NCBI GenBank assembly: GCA_009774655.1
Contig: VSOD01000182.1
Coordinates: 1 to 8,300, forward strand
Source of the DNA: Lachnospiraceae bacterium
GTDB lineage: Bacteria; Bacillota_A; Clostridia; Lachnospirales; Lachnospiraceae
Reading direction: 5' to 3'
Length of the DNA stretch: 8,300 bases
A model generated the notes under the pieces. The model ran no database searches. It was not told the DNA's origin and saw only the letters and a program-made list of their open reading frames with translations. How positions within the stretch are numbered: the stretch's first letter is position 1; each line of letters opens with the position of its first letter. Below, one piece after another: positions 1 to 6,565 of the stretch. The position numbers and the translations under genes are program-made.

Positions 1-1454
1 GTCTTCTTGTAGGCGAACAGATCCTTCCAGATCGTCGGATGGAACAGCAAAAGCAGCGGGAACAGTTCCAGACGGCCGGCCAGCATGTCAAACATCAGGA
101 CATACTTGGAAAAAGGCGAGAAGAAGCCGAAATTTCCCGTAGGCCCCACCAGTTCCAGACCGGGGCCTATATTGTTGATGGTAGCCGCCACGGCGGTAAA
201 AGAGGTCACCAGGTCCGTATTCTCGAAGGAGATCAGAAATACGGACAGAACAAAAAGAACCATAAAAGTGATCATATAGACATTGATGGAACGAACCACA
301 TCGTGGTCGATGGGCTTGCCGTCCATCTTGATCTTCTTGATGCTCTTCGGGTGGATATAGGAAAAGAATTCCTTACGCACCGTCTTAAACAGTACCACAA
401 AACGGGATACCTTGATGCCGCCGCCGGTACTGCCGGCGCAGGCGCCGACAAACATCAAAAGTACCAGGACTGCCTTGCTGCTTTCCGGCCACTGCTGAAA
501 ATCGGTGGTGGAGAAGCCGGTAGTGGTGATGATGGAAGCCACCTGAAAAGCCGCTTTGGTCACGGCGTCAAAAATGCCCGTACATGTCTTTAATATATTA
601 ACAGCAATGAACGTAACGGAAGCAAAAATAATGAGCAGGTAGCACCGCACTTCCTCCATGCGGAGAAAGTCTTTTATCTTGCGGAACAAAAGCAGGCAGT
701 AAGCGTTAAAGTTGACGCCGAACAGTATCATAAATATGGTCGTAACCCACTGCAGATAAGGGGAATAGCCGGCAATACTGTCATTCCTGATGCCGAAGCC
801 GCCGGTTCCGGCCGTACCGAGACTGGTACACAGCGCATCAAAAAAGGGCATTCCGCCGAGCAGCAGAAGAATGATCTCGGCTACGGTCAGACCGGAATAG
901 ATCAGATAGAGGATCCTTACGGTGTCCTTCATCTTCGGGACCAGCTTGCCAACCGACGGACCCGGGCTTTCCGCACGCATCAGGTTGATGTTGGAGCCGC
1001 CGCTCATGGGAATGATTGCAAGCAGGAACACCAGAACGCCCATGCCGCCGATCCAGTGGGTAAAGCTGCGCCAGAACAGGGAGCAGTGGGAGAGCGCTTC
1101 CACGTCGCTTAAGATGCTGGCGCCGGTGGTAGTGAAGCCGGACACCGTCTCAAAGAGCGCATCCGTAAAGGATGGGATCTCGCCTGTCAGGTAAAAAGGG
1201 ATCGCGCCGAAGACGCACAGAAAGATCCAGCTCAAAGCGGTGGCGATACAGCCTTCTTTCAGATAAAAGACGCTGTTTTTCGGTTTCCGCAGGCTCATCA
1301 ACACGCCCAGAACCAGACTGCCGGCAGCTACCGGCAGATACCAGAGTCCTTCTTTTTCCTGATAAAAAACTGCAACAAGACAGGGCAGCAGCATAAGAGC
1401 CGCCTCTGTCTTTAGAATACATCCTAATATATAGCGAATGATCGAACTGTTCAT
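1..1454 (-). CDS. trkH: TrkH-type potassium uptake channel subunit (partial at left edge)
   Basis: Integral membrane subunit of a Trk/Ktr potassium uptake system, which conducts K+ (with H+ or Na+ coupling in the family) under control of the cytoplasmic TrkA protein. 484 codons lie in the window and the frame is still open at the edge. Family members are about 480-490 residues, and the usual C-terminal hydrophobic stretch ending in a Trp-containing segment (FHPTIWKD, 471-478) is present, so only a few residues should be missing. The four selectivity-filter loops are visible: TTTGAS (108-113), GTAGTGGFG (213-221), TTTGFSTTD (310-318) and AATINNIGPG (423-432), with hydrophobic helices between them. 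The start at 1454 has GAGG six bases upstream. It is the second gene after trkA, 86 bp downstream. No defect is seen in the filter glycines. Family assignment is secure; the ion-coupling mode is not known. Confidence 0.95.
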   Translation of the reverse strand, partial: MNSSIIRYILGCILKTEAALMLLPCLVAVFYQEKEGLWYLPVAAGSLVLGVLMSLRKPKNSVFYLKEGCIATALSWIFLCVFGAIPFYLTGEIPSFTDALFETVSGFTTTGASILSDVEALSHCSLFWRSFTHWIGGMGVLVFLLAIIPMSGGSNINLMRAESPGPSVGKLVPKMKDTVRILYLIYSGLTVAEIILLLLGGMPFFDALCTSLGTAGTGGFGIRNDSIAGYSPYLQWVTTIFMILFGVNFNAYCLLLFRKIKDFLRMEEVRCYLLIIFASVTFIAVNILKTCTGIFDAVTKAAFQVASIITTTGFSTTDFQQWPESSKAVLVLLMFVGACAGSTGGGIKVSRFVVLFKTVRKEFFSYIHPKSIKKIKMDGKPIDHDVVRSINVYMITFMVLFVLSVFLISFENTDLVTSFTAVAATINNIGPGLELVGPTGNFGFFSPFSKYVLMFDMLAGRLELFPLLLLFHPTIWKDLFAYKK

Positions 1455-1490
1455 GGTTATCCTCGTGTAATTCTCAGATTCGTATTGATT

Positions 1491-1522
1491 TCCCGCTTTC
1501 GCGGGCGTGGGCGAAAGCGGGG
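1491..1522 (-). repeat. Perfect 11-bp inverted repeat between trkA and trkH
   Basis: CCCGCTTTCGC (1492-1502) and GCGAAAGCGGG (1511-1521) are perfect inverted copies around an 8-base spacer. The stem-loop lies in the trkA-trkH transcript, 19 bases after the trkA stop codon. Neither strand has a run of T after the stem (minus strand continues AAATCAATACG), so it does not look like an ordinary intrinsic terminator. In the mRNA sense the downstream half can fold alone as CCCGC-GAAA-GCGGG, a 5-bp stem with a GNRA tetraloop, which competes with the long stem. Possible roles are mRNA stabilisation or processing, or partial attenuation of trkH (inference). Confidence 0.75.
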
Positions 1523-1540
1523 TACAGGTATGCTTACGGA

Positions 1541-2947
1541 TCAGTCGTTTAAAATATCCTGCAGCACTTTAAAGCCTGTATGTGTGGTCACGATCATGAC
1601 CGTGTCGCCGATCTGGATGGAATCCTGGCCGCTGGGGATGATGATAGTGCCCCGGCGGTTGATGAAAGAAATAAGCAGGCCCTTTTTCAGGGAAAGCTGT
1701 GCCAGCGGAATGTTTGTCACGGGCGATTCGCTTTTTACACGGAACTCAATGGCTTCCACGCGGAAATCAAACATATGGTAGAGGGTTTCGATATTGCTGC
1801 TGTTCATGGAAGCCTTCTTCGCGCGGACATAAGCCACGATCGCCTCCGAAGCGATATAACGCGGATAGATGACGCTGTCCATGTTCAGGCCGCCGAGGAC
1901 CCCTTTGTAGTTGGTGCGGTTGATCTTGGTAATGACTTTGGCATGGGAGACGTGTCTGGCATGGAGTGTCAGCAGGATATTCTCCTCGTCGATGCCGGTC
2001 AGGGGAACGAAGGACTCCACGTATTCGATCCCTTCCTCCCGAAGCAGCTCTTCGTTGGTGCCGTCGCCGTTGATGATTACGGCCCTGGGCAGCAGGATAC
2101 TCAGTTCTTCACAGCGTTTGGGATTGCTGTCGATGATCTTGACCGAGATGCCCATATGGAGCAGCTGGGAGGCAAGATAATAGGAAGATTTACCGCCGCC
2201 GATGATCATGGTATTTTTGACCGCATGGGTCTTAAAACCGATTTTTTCGAGGAAGGATTTGGCATCCCGTCTGGTGGAGACGAAGGAGATGCAGTCGCCC
2301 CGCAGGATACGGAAATTACCGGAAGGAATGTAGATCTCGCTGTCTCGTTCCACGGCGCAGATCAGCACGTTGTCGGCGATATTCCTGCCCACGGTCTTGC
2401 CCAGATCGGCCACCATCATGCCGTCCAACAGGTTTTCTTCCGGTACTTTAAACTTGATCATTTCCGCCTGGCCGTGGGCGAAGGTGTCCACTTCCAGCGC
2501 GGTGGGGAGATAGAGGATGCGCGCCATCTCGCGGGACGCTTCCAGCTCCGGGTTGATGATCATGGCAAGGCCCAGCCGTTCTCGTAAGTAATTGGCCTCC
2601 ATACTGTAGTCCGGCGTGCGGACTCTGGCGATGGCGGAACAGTTGCCGACACGCTTTGCCACGGTACAGCACAGAAGATTTAATTCATCCGAATCGGTGA
2701 CCGCGATGATCAGATCGGCATGGTCTATGTCCGCCTCTTTCTGAACGCTGAAGCTGGCACCGTTGCCGACAACGCCCATCACGTCATAGAGGTTGGTCAG
2801 TTCCTGTATTTTCTGTTGGTTCTTGTCGATCAGGGTGATGTTGTGGCCTTCCTTGATCAGCTGGGCGATCAGGGTCTGTCCGACCTTGCCGCAGCCGACG
2901 ATGATGATCTGCAATCCCTGTTCGACAGGTTTCTTTTGCTTGAACAT
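1541..2947 (-). CDS. trkA: TrkA potassium transporter regulatory subunit (two RCK domains)
   Basis: Cytoplasmic nucleotide-binding gating subunit that associates with TrkH. The 468-residue protein has the full-length duplicated layout: Rossmann/TrkA_N domain 1 (about 13-130) with GCGKVG (18-23) and an acidic residue ending strand 2 (D41); TrkA_C 1 (about 150-235); Rossmann domain 2 (about 243-375) with GGGKSS (250-255) and D273; and TrkA_C 2 (about 395-468). In domain 2 the third glycine of the usual G-x-G-x-x-G pattern is serine (S255), so nucleotide binding there may differ. The start at 2947 is chosen because GGAG lies about eight bases upstream. The frame stays open to an ATG at 2974, but that one lacks a ribosome site. 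It is the first gene of the trkA-trkH operon. Confidence 0.95.
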   Translation of the reverse strand: MFKQKKPVEQGLQIIIVGCGKVGQTLIAQLIKEGHNITLIDKNQQKIQELTNLYDVMGVVGNGASFSVQKEADIDHADLIIAVTDSDELNLLCCTVAKRVGNCSAIARVRTPDYSMEANYLRERLGLAMIINPELEASREMARILYLPTALEVDTFAHGQAEMIKFKVPEENLLDGMMVADLGKTVGRNIADNVLICAVERDSEIYIPSGNFRILRGDCISFVSTRRDAKSFLEKIGFKTHAVKNTMIIGGGKSSYYLASQLLHMGISVKIIDSNPKRCEELSILLPRAVIINGDGTNEELLREEGIEYVESFVPLTGIDEENILLTLHARHVSHAKVITKINRTNYKGVLGGLNMDSVIYPRYIASEAIVAYVRAKKASMNSSNIETLYHMFDFRVEAIEFRVKSESPVTNIPLAQLSLKKGLLISFINRRGTIIIPSGQDSIQIGDTVMIVTTHTGFKVLQDILND

Positions 2948-2975
2948 TTCTTCTCCATTCCGAAATACCCGCATT

Positions 2976-3049
2976 TACCGTCTATTCTATATTGTATATA
3001 ATGGATGGGGGTTCGTTACCGTCTCTATACCGTCTATTCCGTACTGTAT
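2976..3049 (-). promoter_or_regulatory. Repeated AGACGGTA motifs upstream of trkA (candidate activator sites)
   Basis: The 8-mer TACCGTCT (AGACGGTA in the direction of trkA) occurs three times, at 2976-2983, 3017-3024 and 3028-3035. The last two are 11 bp apart, and the first is 52 and 41 bp from them, all close to whole helical turns. The copies at 2976 and 3028 belong to a longer similarity of 22 bp with three mismatches. A possible -10 (TACAAT, complement of 2991-2996) has no recognisable -35; the position where one would lie (about 3014-3019) abuts the tandem pair. That layout is typical of promoters driven by an OmpR/PhoB-type activator. The regulator is unknown. Confidence 0.4.
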
Positions 3050-3060
3050 CATGTAGATCA

Positions 3061-3093
3061 TGCGCTGGCGGCAGGATCTGCTGCCGGTGCGCA
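3061..3093. repeat. Imperfect hairpin in the trkA-exporter intergenic region
   Basis: TGCGC (3061-3065) pairs with GCGCA (3089-3093), and CGGCAG (3069-3074) pairs with CTGCCG (3081-3086) around a 6-base loop. No T-tract follows on either strand and no gene ends here, so it is not a convincing terminator. The surrounding 262 bp between the trkA start and the leader frame hold no gene that I can support. A weak -35-like TTGTAA (3111-3116) and AT-rich TATATA (3136-3141) could serve the exporter, but the 19-bp spacing makes this doubtful. Confidence 0.35.
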
Positions 3094-3209
3094 GTGCCGT
3101 GAACAGGCCATTGTAAAAGCACAGGTATACGCAATTATATATAACACCTTGCAGGGAAAAAATCAATAGACTTTCGACATAATTAATGGTTTCTTAAGAG
3201 TGGAAGAAT

Positions 3210-3365
3210 ATGCATGAAATGCGGCCCGCAACCAATAGTAGCGGCCGTGACACCCAGAGTTGGTCGCGCAACCGGGCCGGTCTCATTATGATGATACAAA
3301 GCGGCCGGCACAGGTCTCCGGCAGAGTCATCAGGCGGCCGAATAAAAAAGAAGAAAGGGTCATGA
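3210..3365 (+). CDS. Candidate 51-residue leader peptide overlapping the exporter start
   Basis: An open frame from ATG 3210 (second in-frame ATG at 3219) runs 51 codons without interruption. It ends in TGA at 3363-3365, sharing ATGA with the exporter's start codon at 3362. Such overlap is the usual geometry for translational coupling. GGAAG precedes the first ATG by only three bases, so initiation there would be weak; the second ATG is 12 bases from it. The product is basic, with R-N-R (20-22), R-H-R (33-35) and a KKKK stretch (46-49). Arg-x-Arg motifs are known sites of macrolide-dependent ribosome stalling in leader peptides of resistance genes. No homologue is recognised and chance openness in GC-rich DNA is possible. 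This is inference, not an established gene. Confidence 0.35.
   Translation: MHEMRPATNSSGRDTQSWSRNRAGLIMMIQSGRHRSPAESSGGRIKKKKGS
3227..3281 (+). promoter_or_regulatory. Stem-loop and palindrome in the exporter leader
   Basis: CGCAACCAA (3227-3235) can pair with TTGGTCGCG (3260-3268) with one mismatch, giving a leader hairpin around a 24-base loop. Just after it, ACCGGGCCGGT (3271-3281) is a perfect DNA palindrome around a central G and could be a repressor half-site pair. The sequence GCGGCC recurs at 3221, 3241, 3301 and 3334, so several alternative pairings between CGGCCG hexamers are possible. None of them ends in a T-tract and none directly covers the ribosome site at about 3350-3358. Confidence 0.35.
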
Positions 3366-4648
3366 AAAATTTTATGGAAAAAAACTTTATGGAACATGAA
3401 AAAATGGAGAACAGATTATTTACGAAGGATTTCACGCTGGTGGTGATCGGGCAGATCATCTCCCTGTTTGGCAATGCGGTCGTCCGGTTCGCGCTGCCTC
3501 TGTACTTATTAAATCAGACGGGTTCGTCGGCGCTGTACGGCACGGTGATGGCATGTGCCTTTATACCGATGATCATTCTGTCACCGGTGGGCGGGATGAT
3601 CGCCGACCGGGTGAACAAGAGGAATATCATGGTGGCGCTTGATTTTACCACGGCGGGGCTGATTCTTGCTTTCATGGTGCTGCAGGGCAAAGTAAACCTG
3701 GTGTTCCTGCTGGCATTGACACTGATGCTGTTATATGGCATAGCGGGCGCTTATCAGCCGGCGGTGCAGGCGAGCATACCGGCGCTTGTGCAGCAGGAAG
3801 AGTTTATGAGGGCCAATGCGGTCATCAATGTGGTCAGCTCCTTTGCGTCGTTGCTGGGGCCGGTACTGGGCGGCGTTTTGTACAGCTTCTACGGTCTTCT
3901 TCCGATTCTGGAGGTAGGGCTTGTCTGCTTCGTGCTGTCGGCGGTGATGGAAATTTTTATCAGAATCCCTTTTAAGAAGCAGGAGACGGAGGGGAGTATC
4001 TGGAAGATCATGCGGCAGGATCTTCGGGAGAGTTTTCACTTTATCCGCAGGGAAAAGCCGGCGATCGGCAAGGGACTTGTGATGGTATGCTGTGTAAATC
4101 TCTTTTTCTCTGCGCTGATCAATATAGGATTGCCTTATCTGGTGACGGAAGTGCTGCCCTTCTCGGCATCGCTGGCCAACAGGCTGTACGGCTATGCGCA
4201 GGGCGCACTGGCGGCTGGCGGTATTGCGGGCGGCATTGGCGCCGGTATCCTGGCGAAGAAACTGCAGGTCAGTAAGGTGGGGAATCTGCTTCTGATCGCT
4301 GCCCTGTGTCTGTTTCCGGTGGGGTTTTCGCTTCTTCTGACGGAGTCTGCAATGGCGGCTTACCTGATCCTGGCGGGCTGTTGTTTTGTGATCATGGTGG
4401 TGGCTACGATTTTCAGTGTACAGATCATGGCTTTCGTGCAGACGGAGACGCCACAGCATCTGGTGGGCAAGGTGATCTCGGTGTGTATGATGCTGGCCAT
4501 GTGTGCGCAGCCGCTTGGCAATGCGATGTACGGTTTCCTGTTTGAACTGTGCGCGGGACGGGAAGCCGTGGTGGTACTGGCGGCGGGTGCGGCGTCACTT
4601 GTGGTGGCGATGAAGGCGCGGCAGGTGTTCTCGCTGGTAAAAGGTTAA
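3362..4648 (+). CDS. Major facilitator drug exporter (DHA3/Mef-like)
   Basis: A 428-residue secondary transporter of the cytoplasmic membrane, probably exporting a drug or small molecule by proton antiport. About 12 hydrophobic segments follow a short charged N-terminus. The loop 2-3 signature is clear: GGMIADRVNKRN (77-88). The segment from about 130 to 175 (YQPAVQASIPALV, then RANAVINVVSS and GPVLGG) is the pattern of the DHA3 branch, which includes macrolide exporters such as MefA and the siderophore exporter EntS. Substrate cannot be read from sequence. In-frame ATGs at 3362, 3374, 3389 and 3404 sit in a repeated N-terminus (KNFME twice), so the start is uncertain. 3362 is preferred because AAAGGG lies just before it, although the spacing is short. 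An upstream in-frame TTG at 3260 has no ribosome site. The gene stands alone and may be coupled to the leader frame. Confidence 0.88.
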   Translation: MKNFMEKNFMEHEKMENRLFTKDFTLVVIGQIISLFGNAVVRFALPLYLLNQTGSSALYGTVMACAFIPMIILSPVGGMIADRVNKRNIMVALDFTTAGLILAFMVLQGKVNLVFLLALTLMLLYGIAGAYQPAVQASIPALVQQEEFMRANAVINVVSSFASLLGPVLGGVLYSFYGLLPILEVGLVCFVLSAVMEIFIRIPFKKQETEGSIWKIMRQDLRESFHFIRREKPAIGKGLVMVCCVNLFFSALINIGLPYLVTEVLPFSASLANRLYGYAQGALAAGGIAGGIGAGILAKKLQVSKVGNLLLIAALCLFPVGFSLLLTESAMAAYLILAGCCFVIMVVATIFSVQIMAFVQTETPQHLVGKVISVCMMLAMCAQPLGNAMYGFLFELCAGREAVVVLAAGAASLVVAMKARQVFSLVKG

Positions 4649-4809
4649 TCAGGTAATTGGGATCATTGTGCGGGCTGCGATACGAAGATTTCAGATAGAA
4701 TTTGCAAAGAGGATATGCTAAAATAGAATAAAGTGGAATACAAAGAAGGCATATATTGCAGACGGCAGCAGATATTTAGCGAAATGTGGAACAGGCAGGG
4801 GGAAGGTTT
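4649..4809 (+). promoter_or_regulatory. Promoter region of the PAP2-radical SAM pair
   Basis: This 161-bp gap follows the exporter and shows no clear terminator. The best promoter is TTGCAA (4702-4707), 16 bp, TAGAAT (4724-4729). It matches four and five of the six consensus bases at the two boxes and would start transcription near 4736. A strong ribosome site, AGGGGG (4797-4802), lies seven bases before the GTG start at 4810. Confidence 0.5.
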
Positions 4810-5361
4810 GTGTTGAATTTTTTGTTGGATTTAGATGGCGGTATCCTGCTATTCCTGCAGGAGAATGTGCGGAATCCGGTGATGACGCCGATCTTAAGGC
4901 TGATCACTACGCTGGGGAACGGCGGGGCCGTATGGATCGCGCTGACGATTCTGCTGTTGTGTATACCGAAGACGAGGAAGGCAGGCTGCATGGCTTTGGC
5001 GGCGCTTCTCGGAACGCTGCTGGTGAATAATATGATACTTAAGAATCTGGGGGCGAGAACCAGGCCCTATGAGGTGATAGAGGGGCTGACTTACATTGTA
5101 AGAAAGCCGGTAGATTATTCCTTTCCGTCAGGGCACGCGGGGTGTTCTTTTGCCGTTGCCTGCGTAATGTTTCGCAGGCTGCCGGGGCGGTATGGTGTTC
5201 CGGCGCTGATCCTGGCGATCCTGATCGCGTTGTCCAGATTGTATGTGGGGGTACATTATCCCAGCGATGTACTGTTCGGGGTGATCAGTGGAATTTTGAT
5301 CAGTTATGGTGCGGAAGCCATCGTCAACCGCCTGTGGAAAGGAAAACAGGAACTCGAGTAG
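4810..5361 (+). CDS. PAP2-family membrane phosphatase
   Basis: A 183-residue polytopic membrane enzyme of the PAP2/PgpB type, which removes phosphate from lipid substrates such as phosphatidate, phosphatidylglycerophosphate or undecaprenyl pyrophosphate at the outer face of the membrane. All three catalytic signatures are present: K78-x6-R85-P86; P106-S-G-H109; and S142-R143-x5-H149-x3-D153. Hydrophobic segments lie at about 30-51, 60-77, 110-121, 128-145 and 153-168. GTG at 4810 is chosen because AGGGGG sits seven bases upstream. An in-frame GTG at 4786 would add eight residues but lacks such a site. The radical SAM gene starts 14 bp downstream, with its ribosome site directly after this stop codon, so the two are probably co-transcribed. 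The substrate is not determinable here. Confidence 0.9.
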   Translation: MLNFLLDLDGGILLFLQENVRNPVMTPILRLITTLGNGGAVWIALTILLLCIPKTRKAGCMALAALLGTLLVNNMILKNLGARTRPYEVIEGLTYIVRKPVDYSFPSGHAGCSFAVACVMFRRLPGRYGVPALILAILIALSRLYVGVHYPSDVLFGVISGILISYGAEAIVNRLWKGKQELE

Positions 5362-5375
5362 TGGAGGACATGGGG

Positions 5376-6245
5376 ATGCATTTTGTGGAGGTCAAGGGGA
5401 TTCTGTCTTCCCATAACGGTATGAATCTGTATCGGGGCTGTACCCATGGCTGTATCTACTGTGACAGCCGCAGCGCCTGTTATCAGTTTACTCATGTTTT
5501 CGAGGATATCGAGGTGAAGCAGAATGCACCGGAGCTGTTGGAGCGGGCGCTCCGCTCCAAGAGGAAGAAATGCATGATCGGCACCGGATCCATGTGTGAT
5601 TCCTATATGCACTGTGAAGAACAGCTGCGGCTGACACGCAGATGTCTGGAGTTGATCGACGCTTATGGGTTCGGGGTCGCTGTACAGACGAAATCGGACA
5701 GAATTCTGCGGGATCTGGATCTGCTTTGCAGTATCAACCGCAAGGCAAAATGTGTGGTGCAGATGACGCTGACTACTTACGACGAGGAGCTGTGTCGTAT
5801 TGTGGAACCAAATGTATGTACGACGAGAAGGCGTTTTGAAGTGCTGAAGACGATGCAGGAGAACGGCATTCCTACGGTGGTCTGGTTGTCGCCGATCCTT
5901 CCTTATATCAATGATACGATGGAAAATATTCAGGGAATCCTGGAGTACTGTGCGCAGGCCGGTGTGTACGGGATTATCTGCTTTGGCATGGGGATGACGC
6001 TCAGGCAGGGGGATCGGGAGTATTACTATGCTGCTCTGGACAGGCATTTTCCGGGACTGCGTGAGAAGTATCACCGCAGATACGGGTATGCCTACGACAT
6101 CCAAAGCGACAGGGCAGAAGAGCTGATGCAGTATTTTCATGCATTTTGCGCAGAGCGCAGTATCGTGAGCGACTGGGGACAGCTGTTCGAATATCTGCAT
6201 GAGTTTCCGGAAAACAAAGGGTATGAGCAGTTGTCGCTTTTCTGA
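5376..6245 (+). CDS. SplB-like radical SAM protein
   Basis: A 289-residue radical S-adenosylmethionine protein related to the SplB/Rv2578c group (COG1533-like). The cluster-binding motif is C22-x3-C26-x2-C29 in the context YRGCTHGCIYCDSR. GTGSMCDSY, about 40 residues later, and VQTKSDRILRDLDLL are typical of this group. Members are often labelled DNA repair photolyases by similarity to spore photoproduct lyase, but most are uncharacterised and this one should not be assumed to repair DNA. ATG 5376 is chosen because GGAGG (5363-5367) lies eight bases upstream; ATG 5370 is too close and GTG 5361 overlaps the previous stop codon. It follows the PAP2 gene in an apparent two-gene operon that ends at a terminator 19 bp after the stop. 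Confidence 0.88.
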   Translation: MHFVEVKGILSSHNGMNLYRGCTHGCIYCDSRSACYQFTHVFEDIEVKQNAPELLERALRSKRKKCMIGTGSMCDSYMHCEEQLRLTRRCLELIDAYGFGVAVQTKSDRILRDLDLLCSINRKAKCVVQMTLTTYDEELCRIVEPNVCTTRRRFEVLKTMQENGIPTVVWLSPILPYINDTMENIQGILEYCAQAGVYGIICFGMGMTLRQGDREYYYAALDRHFPGLREKYHRRYGYAYDIQSDRAEELMQYFHAFCAERSIVSDWGQLFEYLHEFPENKGYEQLSLF

Positions 6246-6263
6246 GTGGCTGTGAATAGAAAG

Positions 6264-6306
6264 AAACGCCGTATCGGATGAGAAACTCTTCCGGCACGGC
6301 GTTTTT
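6264..6306 (+). terminator. Strong intrinsic terminator, probably bidirectional
   Basis: AAACGCCGT (6264-6272) pairs perfectly with ACGGCGTTT (6296-6304). The stem continues inside with CGGA/TCCG and GAG/CTC around an AAA loop, broken by small mismatches. The plus strand ends in TTTTT (6302-6306), which terminates the radical SAM transcript. On the minus strand the same stem is followed by TTTCTTTCT, so it can also stop the convergent SPFH-RHH transcript, whose last stop codon is at 6347. Confidence 0.9.
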
Positions 6307-6346
6307 GGCACACTTCTGTTCTATGAAATTTCGTGGCAGCGGCTGA

Positions 6347-6547
6347 TCACAGATCCAGCTCCGGCGGCACATCGATCTCGTCGGAAACATACTTTCCGTT
6401 CTTCTTGCGCTGTCTTACACATTCCGTGAGAAGGTATTCGATCTGTCCGTTGACAGACCGGAAATCGTCTTCTGCCCATGCGGCGATGGCATTATACAGC
6501 TTGGCAGATAATCTGAGGGGTACTTGTTTCTTGCCTGTATCACCCAT
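6347..6547 (-). CDS. Small Arc-like ribbon-helix-helix protein
   Basis: A 66-residue protein with the Arc/MetJ-type ribbon-helix-helix pattern: a short strand K-Q-V-P-L-R-L (7-13), helix A about 15-26, and helix B after R30-S-V-N-G through about residue 45, followed by an acidic, proline-containing tail. Such proteins are usually dimeric DNA-binding repressors, and some are antitoxins. No toxin-like gene adjoins it; the partner is the SPFH gene 18 bp upstream in the same transcript. GGAGG lies about six bases before the ATG at 6547. The strand residues (Q8, L11-R12) would face DNA if it binds. Autoregulation of the SPFH operon is plausible but unproven. Confidence 0.8.
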   Translation of the reverse strand: MGDTGKKQVPLRLSAKLYNAIAAWAEDDFRSVNGQIEYLLTECVRQRKKNGKYVSDEIDVPPELDL

Positions 6548-6565
6548 ATTGACCTCCGCTTTTCG

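Noticed and set aside
1580..2587. Long open frame on the plus strand opposite trkA
   Set aside because: It lies wholly antisense to a complete, well-recognised trkA. It shows no protein family features and only mirrors its codon pattern.
3061..3093. Hairpin as an intrinsic terminator
   Set aside because: No T-tract follows on either strand and no gene ends nearby.
3731..4459. Open frame on the minus strand opposite the exporter
   Set aside because: It is rich in His, Arg and Gln, as expected for an antisense reading of a membrane protein, and it has no family signature.
5376..6245. Calling the radical SAM gene spore photoproduct lyase (splB)
   Set aside because: It has the general SplB-like pattern, but it is short and belongs to a broad uncharacterised group, so the specific repair function cannot be supported.
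5304..6311. Long open frame on the minus strand opposite the radical SAM gene
   Set aside because: The radical SAM frame has the cysteine motif and a ribosome site. The antisense frame is low in recognisable motifs and runs through the terminator hairpin.
6347..6547. Toxin-antitoxin module based on the RHH protein
   Set aside because: No toxin-sized partner is adjacent; the neighbour is a 350-residue SPFH protein.
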